Assembly: GCA_037833965.1 (NCBI GenBank)
Contig: AP031351.1
Span: 4,166,501-4,230,500, forward strand
DNA length: 64,000 bases
Direction: 5' to 3'
From: Marchantia polymorpha subsp. ruderalis
Lineage: Eukaryota; Streptophyta; Marchantiopsida; Marchantiales; Marchantiaceae
The notes below the pieces were generated by a model. It did no database searches. It was not told the origin of the DNA and was given only the letters and a program-made list of their open reading frames with translations. This document shows positions 1-12,103 of this stretch, piece by piece (position 1 is the stretch's first letter; each line of letters begins with the position of its first letter). Position numbers and translations under genes: made by a program.

Positions 1-264
1 CTTGTAGAGAGACCTAGACAACAAAGATTTTTTGTTTGGAAATACAGAACTTTCTGAAAACGAAATACGTCACGTTGATACTCAAGTTCCGTATGTGCCG
101 TATTTAGAGAGGCATGCCCATTGGAACCTAAATAGCTTGATGGGATACATCAAATTTCGTTTTACTAGATGAGATCCACATACAGCACACCGTCGCAAAG
201 TTTTAAAACGCTTGTTTATATTGGGAAAATCTGCAACATTCCACGTTTGCAATGTTGCGCCAAT

Positions 265-415
265 TTTCTCCTTCCTTTGCTACTACATTTGCTCTCGAGA
301 AACATTACGAGTGGTGTGGATTGGTACGTGCTAAGAGACACAGAGATGGAGCATAGCTTCTTCTGCCTCTGCTGCTGCATTTGGTCTCAAAAAACATCAC
401 GAGTGGTGTGGCCTA
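265..415. repeat. Two-copy tandem repeat, period about 92 bp
   Basis: The motif AACATTACGAGTGGTGTGG at 301-319 recurs as AACATCACGAGTGGTGTGG at 393-411. The preceding bases, a CTGCTACATTTG/TCTC-like stretch, are also similar. Two diverged units with a 92-bp period are visible. Confidence 0.6.
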
Positions 416-959
416 GAACCTTCTAAAAGAAACAGCGATGTAGTTAGAAACGTTGCGGCTTGATGATATGCAACGTCATAATTTCAAGATCTTGTTTCAA
501 GATAGGCAAGTACATTCAATATGCTAGTATGGTGGTTTCCAATCCCTCCAATTTTTTCAACGTCAAGAGTCTGATCATTGCAAAGAGTTCTTGTACATTT
601 GTTGATACTAAAACATGGATGACGGGTACAACGGATAGGGTTTCATTCCATAAAACAAAACGTAAAGGGTACTATCAAGCAATTTAGGTTTTGATGGGAA
701 TCCATCAAGTAAATGATTCTAACAATTGAAAGTCATGAACATTTATCATGATATGCAAGCTGATGGGGTTGAATTCATGTATAAGTTTATACCAAACTAA
801 TCATGATTCTTTAGTCCATCAAGTCTACGATATATATAAAATAGTTATCATAACTCTAAATGTTCCATACTTTAAGATTTCAAATAACAAGTTATGTTCA
901 CATAAATTATGTTATGAACAAAGCATATCTTCTTTTACATATGTATTATTTAGTTAAGT

Positions 960-1165
960 AATAACAATGTATATCATGGCATAACTATTATACATAGATA
1001 AATGTTGTGACTTTACCGTTTTCTATATACCTTATATATAACACTACAATGCATGTAATGTAGATATATAAATAAATGAATTATACATCAAATAATGTTG
1101 TGATTCAATCTTGTTCTACACATACTATATATAACACTACAATGTATGTGATGAAGACAATGAAT
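960..1165. repeat. Two-copy AT-rich tandem repeat, period about 93 bp
   Basis: The string TATATAACACTACAATG, followed by a CATGTAATG/TATGTGATG-like sequence, occurs near 1034-1055 and again near 1127-1148. Both copies are preceded by a GTTGTGA-containing stretch. Two diverged copies can be aligned by eye. Confidence 0.55.
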
Positions 1166-4100
1166 GATTAATGCAAAAAAATAACCCATGTGCAACAAAA
1201 CTTTATGTAATTTTGAAAATTGATTCATCTTCAGTTGGCACTATTATTTTTTACTTGTAATTTTTTTTTATTAAATATTTGTTTTTCTTAATTGATATTG
1301 ATATGAAGAAATAGGAAAAAATCATTTCAAAATACCAATTTAGCAAATTCAATATTTAGATAATATAATGTGCTCAATGAAAACACGCAACACTAGGAAA
1401 ATCAAGGCTTGCATTCATGATCAAGAAACATTTATTTGAAAAAAACTCATGTTAATCAAGTCAAAATTGTTGCTTTAAACCTAGATGAAAAAACTAAAAT
1501 TCTAAAAAAATGATCATGATAATAATATTCCTAATTCAAAAAGCAAGTTTTGAACCTTGAGTTATCTGCAAGCATATGAAAAAACATCATTAAAACAACA
1601 TATTTCAAATTACTTAGATTAAAGTTGTAATTTACAACCTTACGGTATCTACTATCAACATCAATTTAGCATTCAACTTTACAAATTCTTCAGTCAAAGA
1701 TATTCTAAGTAGCAAAAATACATAAAGAATTCACACGCAAACATGATAATAAATATTAAAATGTCAATAAAATCATACTCACAAATATCAACAAAATAGT
1801 ACATGGTTTGTAAATGTTAAATTTATGTCAACAAAAACAACATTATAGCATTATTACTAAATATTTGTCAAGATTTTATAAAGATTTTGGGCTAGCTCTT
1901 TTTTTTAAAGATCACAACAACATGTTTATCTTAAATATGAATTAATTACATGAATTAAAACAAAATTAAGTTAATCATTGACAATCTCATGAGAACTATG
2001 GATACAATCGTATGCATAAACCATATAATTAATCAGCAAAAAATGTTCAAGTTAGTTTTCAAAAAATCTTAGAAAAATCATAACATAGATTAAAGTTTAA
2101 AAAACTTGCAACTTTGCCAAAACATTATTAAGTTATAATATGTTTACAACTAACAAATGCTAGTAATTTACTATGAATCATACAACTCTTAAATTAAATA
2201 ATTTTGGTTCAAATATCAATTGATTAAATTTACCAGTATTATTCACTAGTTGAAAACTTTTATCAGATTTTGCATTGCTTATACAATAATACATGATGTC
2301 AATGTGTTTAACTTTTTTCAACAATTGATTAGTAGCAACAAGAAAAAATGAATTCTACCCAAGACATCTTGTTTTAACCTCATTTCAATGAAAAATCTAA
2401 TCTACAAATTAAATAAGTTTGCAACTAAATCTATAACTATATATTCATCTTCAATTGTGAACAAAACTGTAAATTAATGCAATGTATGTATTCAAGTGAT
2501 TTATTTATTACAAATTGTAAACACATATCTAGTTTTAAATAATTTGTTGTTCAAATTCAATACATAGTCCACATCAACGCAAGCTAACAAATGTTTGACA
2601 TTGTCTAATAAAACATCAAATAAAAAAACATAATTTTATTTACTTATTGTGTATTTCAAAATTCATTGATATAATTTTTCAATGCAACTTCCATAAATTT
2701 GACAAGTATATCCTAGTATTCAATTTAACTATAGTAATATCAAATCTTTTGCAAATCACCCTCAACAATACAAAAGTACAAATAACTTTTGAATGTACAA
2801 AATTTTATAAAAATGTCATCACTCATCAAACTTCTTGCATCATGATTCATCGTTGAGCAAGTAATATATGTTAACATCCAACTCTTCATTCACATTTGAT
2901 TATAGTAAGATCATTCTTAACAAATGTTTCGTAAATATAGAATTTTCATAAATTTTACCATTGGATTAAGTCAAAAATCTTGTTTCAAAACGTTGATTCA
3001 CCTTTTCATGTTGTTAGAATATTCATTCTCAAATCAAGTTTGGTTTCATACATGAAGATTACTAGAAGAAATGATTTTCTTATCTTATGTTGTAAATCTT
3101 CAATCAAAAAAACACAATAAACATTATTGTAGAAGGTTTTATGTCTATAATGAAACGACGCATGTGACAATAATTGATAAGATGCTTGTATTGAGTAAAA
3201 CACATGGAGTAGTTTTTTGTCAATTATTTTTTCTTCAAGATTTTAAAGATCAATGATAAGATCACAAAGTCATCAATATGATATTGAATCGTTGTGTGTA
3301 ATACTTTTATCTTTAATGGCATTAGCTTCAAAGAGTTCTACAACATGTTTGAAAGTTTTTTGAAATGGCATTTTAGCTTAAGGTTTTAGAATAATGAAAT
3401 CAAATCCTCTAATTTATTTATAAAGTTTTTTTTATTTTATATAAAAATATTAACACCATAAATTTCAAGCTCTTTTACTATTCTGTTTGTTGTAAAACAA
3501 CAATTTAGAATTCAAAGTCTTGCATAAATTTGTAGCCTTTAACTTGTTTTATGTTGTTTATCTTATTTCTTATAGATATTATTCACATCTATCATACTCA
3601 ACAATGTCATATTTTGCTCTTAGACTTTATTGCCACCATCTTGATATGATATATCAAAGATGTAAAATAGAGCATTTCCTGTGCAACTTGTATTTCTTTA
3701 GTCATAGAATACAAACTTTGAACAAATTTTTATCTAAATTCACACAAATTTATCACATGTTATTTTAAGAAACATCATTTGATAAATGATTGCTTGATAT
3801 TAGTTGCTATTTATTTAAAATTTAAAATAACTCTTGAAATCAAGCATCAATATTCAATAATTATTCATATAAATTTTACTCAAGAAAATAAAACTTAAGG
3901 TAGTTAAAGTCTTTGGAGACTTAAATTGAAACAAGTTCAAGATATAAAAAAGCTTTGAAATCAATTCAAAATGTGAGATAGAAAAAAATAAGTTTTTTTT
4001 CAAAATATATGTTTGGAACGCTTGTAAAATGTTGGAAAATTTCTTGAATAATTAATAATAAAATAAAAATAAGGTTTTATATTTCATTTTCACTATTGAA

Positions 4101-5089
4101 ATTTTTTTGATATTTAATGAGATAAAAATGAACATAAGTAATATTGTGATTCATTTTAAATACATATTACATAAATTTAAACTGATATAATTTTAGCACA
4201 TCATAATTTGTTGTCAATATTCAATTTATGATTGTCAATGTTGCTAATTATACCTCATCCTATATTACTTTACATAACAAAGGTTTGTTATTGGTCAAAG
4301 CTATTCCACCATTTACTAGAGCTATGTGATATAGTACTCACGTTCATATGGAAAAGGTAGGATTAGTGCACATTAGACTAGAATGAGACATACTAAGCAC
4401 AAATTAAAGAATAACTAGCCACTCACTTAACTACTAAATACTAACTTTAGCTAATAAGTAATAAATTAGATTAGCATGTGAAAACATGGCAGAATAAATA
4501 TGATATTCTAAATATTATGGAATACCAATTTTATACATTATAAAATCATGAAAATTAATAAACAAAAAACAATATAACACACATATAAATACAAAGGTGA
4601 GCTTACATATGTGGAGTTTTTCATCCTTGCATTATGAACATGAAATTGAATAAATCTTATAAAATTTAAGAAAAATATAAAATATATTAAGAAAAATTAT
4701 AAAATATTCACTTTAAGAAGTGATCATTCTCTTTTGTATTTTTTAAGTTGAAATTCTCTTTTATTTTTTACTAAAATGAAGTCCAAATTCAAATTTCAGA
4801 TCAATTATCATAAATAAAAATTGATTTTATACATTTAAAAAAACAATGAAATCAAGATTTAAAACTTTATTCACTTAAAAAATTAATTAATTGATGTCAC
4901 TTAATGGTAAAATTTATATTTGTTAGAGTAAATCAAAAGTTCAATTCAGTGACAAGGAAAAGTTTTAAAAGTTTCAAAATCTTGAATACCATGTTTTCAT
5001 ATTATCATATGGATCTAGAAACTTCAAGAAGATTTAACTTTGTAACGGTAGTAGTTAAGCTTCAAGAGACTTTCTTTGATTGTCTAATA

Positions 5090-5400
5090 GTTGGAGGGTG
5101 ATTCATTCAAGAGGTTGTGTGTTAAACGCTGAATAGAGCACGGTCGGAGGGTTCCTTGCAAAGTTTTGCAAGGAACCCTCCGAGTTTAACCTAATCTCTA
5201 GAGTATTCAAGTGCATTCTTGTAGTGGTTTGTACCTCCAGATAGTGCTTCGTAAGTACCAATACGTTTGATGTGTTAGATCTCCTCAACAACTATTAGCT
5301 TTGTAGTTTACAATTAGATTGCTTTTTGAGTGAAAGCGTTAATTTATCTTGTTGTTATTCCCTTGTTTATCTAAACAAATCAATCCTTTTGGTTCTATAA
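5090..5400. repeat. Dispersed repeat copy A containing a perfect 19-bp hairpin
   Basis: This segment resembles 14815-15110. Both contain AG-GGTGATT-CA-CAAGAG-TTGTGTGT, then a CAACCTAATC-like stretch, a region giving GTAC-TAAC/GTACC, and a TTAGCTTTGTA...TTGCTTT end. It may be an LTR or other non-coding part of a retroelement, but no coding capacity is attached. Copy A carries the long palindrome at 5144-5183, which copy B has lost or never had. Confidence 0.5.
5144..5183. repeat. Perfect 19-bp inverted repeat with 2-base spacer
   Basis: The left arm TCGGAGGGTTCCTTGCAAA (5144-5162) is followed by GT and then by its exact reverse complement TTTGCAAGGAACCCTCCGA (5165-5183). It is clearly more GC-rich than its surroundings. 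It would form a long uninterrupted hairpin or cruciform. Confidence 0.9.
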
Positions 5401-5524
5401 CATTAATCGTTGTGAAAGATTTTTTGTAATTAGTTCTTCTTCTTGATTTAGGTAGTTGGATTTAGTATTCTAAGCAGTGACATGTGCTTCCGCCTTTCTC
5501 CAAGTGTTTTCATTACCTCTCTTT

Positions 5525-5930
5525 CACTTGGTTCCAATGTTTCATGAAATTGAAACTCTTCAAAAAGCACAATCAATCTTTTAAGAGTAAAACTACTAGT
5601 CTCACTTTCTTGAACGTTGGTTATTCAAGTATTTTTGACTTCATCTAAGATTTTGTGCTACTTTATAATAACCTCGGATAAGGATTTCCTAAAATAAAAT
5701 ACTTCAAAAATTGCAGCCGAGCTTTAAGGTGAAAAATTGCTTGTTTCACTTCCATGAAAGTTGGATGCTAGAGGTGTTTTTGCAACTTCACTATCACTTA
5801 ATTTAGATGTTTCTTGAAACTTAAACACTCCAAAAAACAAAATCTAGCTCTCAAGTGTGAAATTGCTTGTCCCACTTACCTGAAAACTAGCTGTTTGAGT
5901 GCATTTGTTCTCTCTAACTGACTTTAGCAC
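5525..5930 (-). repeat. Three diverged tandem units of about 125-145 bp, partly open on the minus strand
   Basis: Anchors near 5605-5630, 5749-5778 and 5874-5902 share the pattern CACTT-C-TGAAA-TTGG-T. On the minus strand they give peptides of the form S-x-TS-S/N-F-T-L, for example VSGTSNFTLES, GSETSNFSP and ESETSSFTLK. The third unit runs into a Lys/Glu-rich frame at 5844-6074 (-) that begins MPVAVEAMQKQEIKQEAAK. Stops separate the units, so this looks like a decayed coding sequence with internal repeats, of unknown function. Confidence 0.4.
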
Positions 5931-7953
5931 ACTTCGTTTTGCCATAGAGACAAGCTTCTTTCTCTTCTTTTCTTGTTTTTCAAGTTTTTCCGGCAACGAC
6001 AATTTGCAAGCATCGTTTTTTGCAGCCTCTTGTTTGATTTCTTGCTTTTGCATAGCTTCAACAGCAACCGGCAAGCTTTTTATTTGGCCGCATCTTGTTT
6101 AGCTTCTTGTTCTTGCCCAGCTTCAAAGGCATGTGCTTTAACCTTCCTCCTAGTGTTTTAGCTTCCTTTGAGCAATTTTAAGAACCTTTGCTTTGAATTT
6201 ATGAAAGATTAAAATCAAGAAATGTTTTTGAGAAGTTACAAAAGGTCATGTATAAGTACAAGAAGTAGAACGTTTGAGAGTTGGATTACATTTTTGCGAG
6301 AGTTTCTTGAAGGGAAAGCATATCAATGATATGAGCGATAATCCAATAGTATTAAGTAATCTCATGAATATTTGAGTGTAGTAATCATGAAAAAAAGTTT
6401 GGAAAGAGAGACTCATACAAAATACTCATGTGTGAGCTAAGTCAAGTGAAGCAGGAATGAGGGGAAATGGTGAGAATCATATTGATTACAAAGTTTGTCA
6501 TATTTGATAATCCGAAGTTTGCGTGCCCAAATACATACGGTTGATAATCTGATTTTTGACGGAATAGAAGCATTGATGGTAAAACACTTTATGATTTGAT
6601 TGTTGCTTCAATTATCTCAACAAGTAAGCTTTGAGGTGTAGATACCTTTGAGCAAGATATTCATATTGCATAAAAGAAGAAGTCTATATTGGAGTTAACA
6701 CCAATAGTGTAAAAAAAATTTAACAGATTTATTGTAGCCCAAAGTATATTTCATCATCTTCAAGTGCTCTATCTTGTCCAACAGATAGTAGTTCGAGAAT
6801 GAAAGTTGCTATGGAACAAATTATGTTGCAAATGACCCAACCTAATGTCCATCTACTTCACACTCGCAGTTTTTGTGTTCAAACATCAAGCGATATTCAA
6901 ACAAGGTATGATGTTATTCTTGCAAAGGAATGGGTCACATTTGAAGAGATCGTAATAATAAAGATGCACATGAAGGGTCGTGAAGTACATGAAGAAATTT
7001 TGCCAAGACTAGTTTCTTTTGCATATGAAAATGAAAGGAGTCAAATGAATTTGATTGACATTCAAGATGATTCTATGAAAAAAGAAGTTTGAACAATTTT
7101 TACTTAATGAGTTTGATGTACCGACGACAAAGTGACAACAAGAATAATCTCCACTTAGTCGTGTGAAATGGATGAAGAAGATAGAAATAGAGATCAAAGA
7201 AAAAAAAGCAAGACGATAACGGTTGATTTTTTAAGATTTTGATATTGTAAGATTTTCCAATATCAAAAAATCATTGTTCATACTCAATTTTTTACGACGT
7301 GGGAGGTAAAAGAGCATATATCACAATCTAGCAATAGGTGACGATCGTTGCGTCGATTTGTAAAGAATTGATAAAAAGTCTATTGACATATAAAATTCCA
7401 TCTGTTTTGCAATTTTTTAATACTACTGCAATTGAATAAAGTATGACTCGATCATATATGTTTGATGGAATGACTCTATTTTGATTGATTTTCTAGTAGA
7501 TGGAAAAGAGAATGTGAATGAAATGAATATTCCATCAATGAGGTATATAGGTCTTGAAATTAAGCGACTTTTGTCCATAACTTTGAAAATTGTAAACAAA
7601 CAAAATTTAAACCGCAAGGTATGATTTACAATTTATGTATCAATATTTTAGTCATTTCAACATGGTGTTAGAAGAAGATGGATCATATCTCATGATTTTT
7701 TGGACGACCGTGGCTGAGTAAGTCATAAGTACAAAACTATTAAAACAAAGTGAATATGATCATTGGAAAGTGATCACATCAACAACTTATTCCTTTCATT
7801 TCACTAGGAAAAGCACTAGCATTAAACAAATTCTACTTCAATTCAAGAGAGTATGATTATTTCTAATCCAAATGAATTAAAACAAACGATTCATCGAATG
7901 ATGAGGTTTGACTTTAAACAATTTAAATAGTTTCCAAAGGAGGAATTTCTCTA

Positions 7954-8045
7954 TGTAACACTAGGGTTTAAAGATGCAAGTAGAAGTTGAAACATAAACT
8001 CTATTCATGAGATACATTCAATGGCTCTCTTTTCCATTGATAGAT
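7954..8045 (-). repeat. Older gypsy LTR, left piece (host site of the nested element)
   Basis: The segment begins TGTAACACTAGGGTTTAAAG and follows the order of the intact LTR at 13545, including AAACTCTA-TCATGAGAT and CAATGGCTCTC-like stretches, with many substitutions. Joined across the younger insertion to 13970-14084 it reads as one diverged LTR of the same family, so the younger element landed inside it. Confidence 0.75.
8041..8045. repeat. Target-site duplication TAGAT, left copy
   Basis: TAGAT directly precedes the TG terminus of the left LTR. The same five bases follow the CA terminus of the right LTR at 13965-13969. Five bases is the usual gypsy duplication length. Confidence 0.85.
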
Positions 8046-8397
8046 TGTAACACTAGGGTTTAGAGAGAAGCTCACTCGAAGATAGAAACGTAAACTCTTA
8101 AGATGAGAGATATCAACAATGGTTATCCTCACCCTTATATGGCTCTCACAAACAAGTACAAGGTGATAAGATCTAATCCCCACCATCCATCCCACTCCTA
8201 GTGGATGGATGACGTGGCGGATAACCCTAACAAGCACACCGATCGCTGACGTGTTGCTCCCAACTAACACACTCAATCCTTACCTACAAGCACACGGATT
8301 GATGACGTGACACTGTCAACTAACACATGCACTCTGTACCTACCAAGTGCGCGGATCGCTGACGTGGCAGCTATGACTAATGCACCGTAAGTATCTA
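8046..8397 (-). repeat. Truncated 3' LTR of the gypsy element
   Basis: It starts TGTAACACTAGGG like the complete LTR and aligns with it up to GTATCT near 8397. Beyond that the sequence is integrase-coding instead of the last 50-60 bases of U3. The repeated blocks CTGACGTGGC and GCACACGGATYGCTGACG are present here as in the other LTR. Confidence 0.85.
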
Positions 8398-8404
8398 AGT
8401 ATCC

Positions 8405-10953
8405 GTAAGTGAAGTGAGTAACTCTATCTGTGATTAACACTTTGCTTAAGCCATGATTCACAAAAATTGCATCTAGATACAATTGAGCTAGTTGTGGAGC
8501 AGTTATTGTTTTTGTGGTTGGCCTGATGTGAATCATCTTGCTCAATTTGTCCACAAACAACACCACTGAATCATGTACTAAGGAAGTCCTTGGTAACTCA
8601 CATACAAGATCCATGGTGACATGTTCCCACCGCTGTTCGGGAATAGGAAGAAGCTATAATAAACCCGCTGGTTTTTGATTACTTGCCTTGTTTTGTTGAC
8701 AAGCAACACAACTTCAAACATAAGACTCCACATCCTCACGTATTTTGAGTCAATAATACACTCATTGTACACTCTCCACGGTTTTCTCCACTCCCACATG
8801 ACCTGCAATGGCTGTGTCATGACTTTCTGCCAAAATTATTGTACGCAAATCGTGATCTTGTGGAATCCATATACGCTGATTGTAAAACGCCAAAAACTCG
8901 AGATTTCTCTACCTTTCCAATTTGTAGTGCCCGAGTGATCTCTTCATCCTCCTTTGTGGCTTGTGACATGTTGCTCCACCAATCCGCCTGAATTTTCACT
9001 TCTGCAACATGATTCAAACAAGGCATGTGTGTGAGAGCATCTACAAGTTGCTCCTTTCCCTCCACGTACACATTTATATTGAAGCGTTGACGCCACTCTG
9101 CCCATCAAATTTTTCGTTTGGACAAATCCTTCTGAGTTTTCAAATAAACCAAAGGTTTATGGTCGGTCTCCACTACAAACTCTTTATCACTCAAGTAATG
9201 CTTCCAATGTTTGGTAGCCAACACGATGGCTAACTCCTCCCGTTCTGTCGTGTGATAATTTGTTCTGCCGCCACCAACTTTCGAGAATAGAAAGCAACTT
9301 GATGTCATCCATCCTCCCATTCTTGTTGAAGTATGCCACCTACTGTTGTACCTGATACGTTAGTGGCCAACTTGATAGAACGGTTAGGATCATACCACTT
9401 GAGAATAGGTGCGTGTAACAAAGCATATTTCAATGCTTGAAAAGCTAACTCTTGAGCTTTATCTCCATTTTTGACCTTTCCCTAACATGGAAGTCAAGGC
9501 TTGAGCTAGTCGAGCAAAACCTTTCACAAATCTACGATAGAATCCAGTGAGCCCTAGAAAACTCTTCAATTGAGTTTGATACTCAGGTGCTATCCATTTC
9601 TGAATGGCATCTATCTTCTCACTAATCACTTGGATTCTTGTAGCTGTAACTCTATGACCCAAGTAATCTACTTCTAACTTGCCAAATTCACATTTTGAAG
9701 CTTTGGCATACAATTAATTGTCTCTTAAAACTTGAAGTACCTCTCTTAAATGACTTCTATGATCACTCAAAGTTTTGCTATACACCAATATATCATCTAG
9801 AAAAACAATGAATGATTTATCTACATAAGGGCGAATAATATCGTTCATCAATCCCATGAATGTAGCTGGTGCATTAGTGAGACCAAAAGACATCACCAGA
9901 TACTCAAAGTGTCCATACCTAGTACGAAAAGCTGTCTTGTGAACATATTCATCTGCAATTTGAATTTGATTGTAGCCGCTTCTCAAATCTAGCTTGGTGA
10001 AGTACTTCGCTCCTTGAAGTTGATCAAACAAATCATCCATACGAGGTTATGGATATTTGTTTTTCACCATTTGCTGATTCAACCCGTGATAATCGATACA
10101 TAGTCTCATGGATCCATCCTTGTTCTTCACCAAGAGTACTGGAGCTCCATAAGGTGAAACACTTGGTTGAATGAATCCCTTGCTCAACATCTACTCCACT
10201 TGAGCTTTGCATTCTTCCAATTCGTTTGGAGCCAAACGATATGGAGCTTTGCAAGTAGGTGTACTTCCAGGTAGCACCTCAATCTTGTGATCTACTCGAC
10301 TCTTTGGTGATAATCCTGCACGTAGATCATCTGGAAAAACATCTTTATATTCCATAAAAATGTCGTTCAAGGACTCTGGGATGTAAGGTTTGTACGTGGA
10401 CCCAATATCTCCTATAAGTCCAAGGAAACATACATCATCTGTAGAAATCTATGTTGTACCCATCACAAAGAGGGGTAAATTCCTATTCTAAGATCTAATT
10501 TTATCTCCATAGATCTTCCATCCACTACTTGTAATCACTTTTTTTCTCCAATCTACCTTCGGATTATATTATTCCATCCATGGCATTCCAAGGATGACAT
10601 CTTATCGAGCTAAACAAATTACTCTCCATTCAATGATCTCCTTGCATCTACCTATGGATAAATCTACACTCCGTGGTAGTGTTTCTATCACTTCAGTTTG
10701 CCCGTTTGGCAATTCAACTTCTTCACTCACGTCCTTCATCAACATCAAACCTAACTTCATAGCAACACTCCTTGATAGAAAAATTCTCAGTTGCTCCAGC
10801 ATCAATTAAAACTCTCACCTTGTGTACTTCCATGAAACCCTTAGTGACAATGAGTTGAGCTTGCTTCTTACCCCTTCCATGAGCTCCCAACCATTGCCTT
10901 CTTCCAACCTCGCCTTTTCTTCGCTTTGTAGAACCAGTAATGCCGCGAGGCAA
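8405..10953 (-). pseudogene. pol: Gypsy pol: protease, reverse transcriptase, RNase H, partial integrase
   Basis: On the minus strand the order is as follows. Aspartic protease with VLIDAGATENF (D-A-G in place of the usual D-S/T-G) near 10770-10810. RT with [23 protein letters not shown] and the catalytic [10 protein letters not shown] (10040-9714), running into GLTGFYRRFVKGFARLAQAL (9713-9459). RNase H with EREELAIVLATKHW and ETDHKPLVYL (9320-9105). An integrase core ending LSKMIHIRPTT and LITDR-THF (8614-8405). RT has in-frame stops near 10190 and 10041. The protease is split by a frameshift near 10740-10780. The integrase core stops short of its catalytic Glu at the junction with the LTR. 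No functional product is expected. Confidence 0.92.
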
Positions 10954-11075
10954 GATTACTAATAATCTTCGTTTCCCGAAACTGCTTCCTCCATCTCTTC
11001 ATACTCTATCCCCTCCATATTGTAAAACGGGCGTCGCTGCATGGTCCGTCCTCCTTGTTGTGTCGGCCGAACTCG

Positions 11076-12103
11076 ACAAAACTTGGCTATATGACCCATT
11101 CGTCCACATGCATAGCATTGGCGATTGTCACGAACTTCAGCTCCTCCTCAAACTATTTCATTATTTGCATAACCTTCTTGCAAATTTGGAACTCCTCGTT
11201 GCCTAATCTCATCTCCAAATCTTGGTGGTGGTCCTCTTGTTGGTGCAAAACTTTCTCTACGTCAAAGGTTTCCCAACTCCATTTGTGTTGGACCAGATGG
11301 ATCTTGAAAATTGCTCACTGGTTCACCGTGTGTGACACCAAAAGCACCCAAAATTCGTTGAGCAATTGCGATTGCTTCATTCACAGTAGATGGATTGCTA
11401 ACCATCACCTCCTTTCGAATTCGATCCTTCAAGCCTCGTTTGAACACGTCCAAGGCTTCAGCTCCACTCATATCCATGATAGATACTTGAAGATCACGAA
11501 ATTCTTCAATGTACTCATGAATACCTCCTTTCTGCTTCAGATCCCACAACTTCATTCTTGGAGTTTAAACAGAATCCACCGCTTGAAAATTTTGTAGAAG
11601 CCATTCCTGCATTCCACTCCACGAAATGGTAGCACCTCGTTCTGAAAGCATTCTCTCTCATGTTGTGTATCATGTGAGAGCCTTATACATAAGATAAGAT
11701 TTCATGAACATTCCTGCAATATAATCAGAAACATGAAAATGGGATAAATGAATATTCATCCTCATAATCCATCCCTCTAACACTCCCTTTGTAAGCTTCC
11801 ACCTTACAGGATTTTTCCATTTGAAGCAAAAGATTTGCTTGATCTTCAATCTCTTGAAGACGTCTTCTATTTGACTCTGCTGCATCAATAGGAGTTGGTT
11901 CTGGCTGAACTTGGGAAGCTTGAACTTGGGGTTCAACTTCCATCTCTCCAACTCTCTCTGTCTACTTTCTCACTCTCCAATGCAAAGATTTTATCTTCCA
12001 TGGCTTGTTGCTTGGTATGCCCATCTATTATCGCTTTTCTCAACTCCTTCATCTCCGCCATGATTGCATTTAGAACCTCACCCATATCAATTGATGTCCC
12101 CAT
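11076..12103 (-). pseudogene. gag: Gypsy gag with CCHC zinc knuckle, frameshifted
   Basis: The likely start is the minus-strand ATG at 12103 (MGTSIDMGEVLNAIMAEMKE), a helical N-terminus. A frameshift near 11945 moves reading into the MEVEPQVQASQVQ frame. The retrotransposon-gag domain is clear at 11555-11262 (EYIEEFRDLQVSIMDMSGAE and GLKDRIRKEVMV). The knuckle CYACGRMGHIAKFC, spaced C-x2-C-x4-H-x4-C, lies at 11117-11076. Several frame changes break the reading frame between these parts. Confidence 0.85.

Larger units (their letters stand above)
1..7953. other. AT-rich intergenic DNA with degraded repeats, no supported gene
   Basis: No open frame here has a recognisable domain or coding-like composition, and most of it is strongly AT-rich. 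The first 700 bases and roughly 5,090-6,200 are less AT-rich and hold tandem or dispersed repeats listed separately. A 97-codon frame at 6799-7092 (+) was inspected and not recognised. Given the decayed retroelements elsewhere in the window, most of this stretch is probably old transposon sequence eroded by C-to-T change, but I could not align it to a family. Confidence 0.6.

Noticed and set aside
6799..7092. 97-codon frame, considered as a retroelement gag fragment
   Set aside because: No motif matched and the flanks are non-coding, so no function was assigned.
9009..9233. Plus-strand frame within the gypsy element
   Set aside because: It is antisense to the RNase H/integrase boundary of pol; the minus strand carries the domain motifs.
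11055..11597. 180-codon plus-strand frame
   Set aside because: It lies opposite the gag domain and zinc knuckle, which read clearly on the minus strand.
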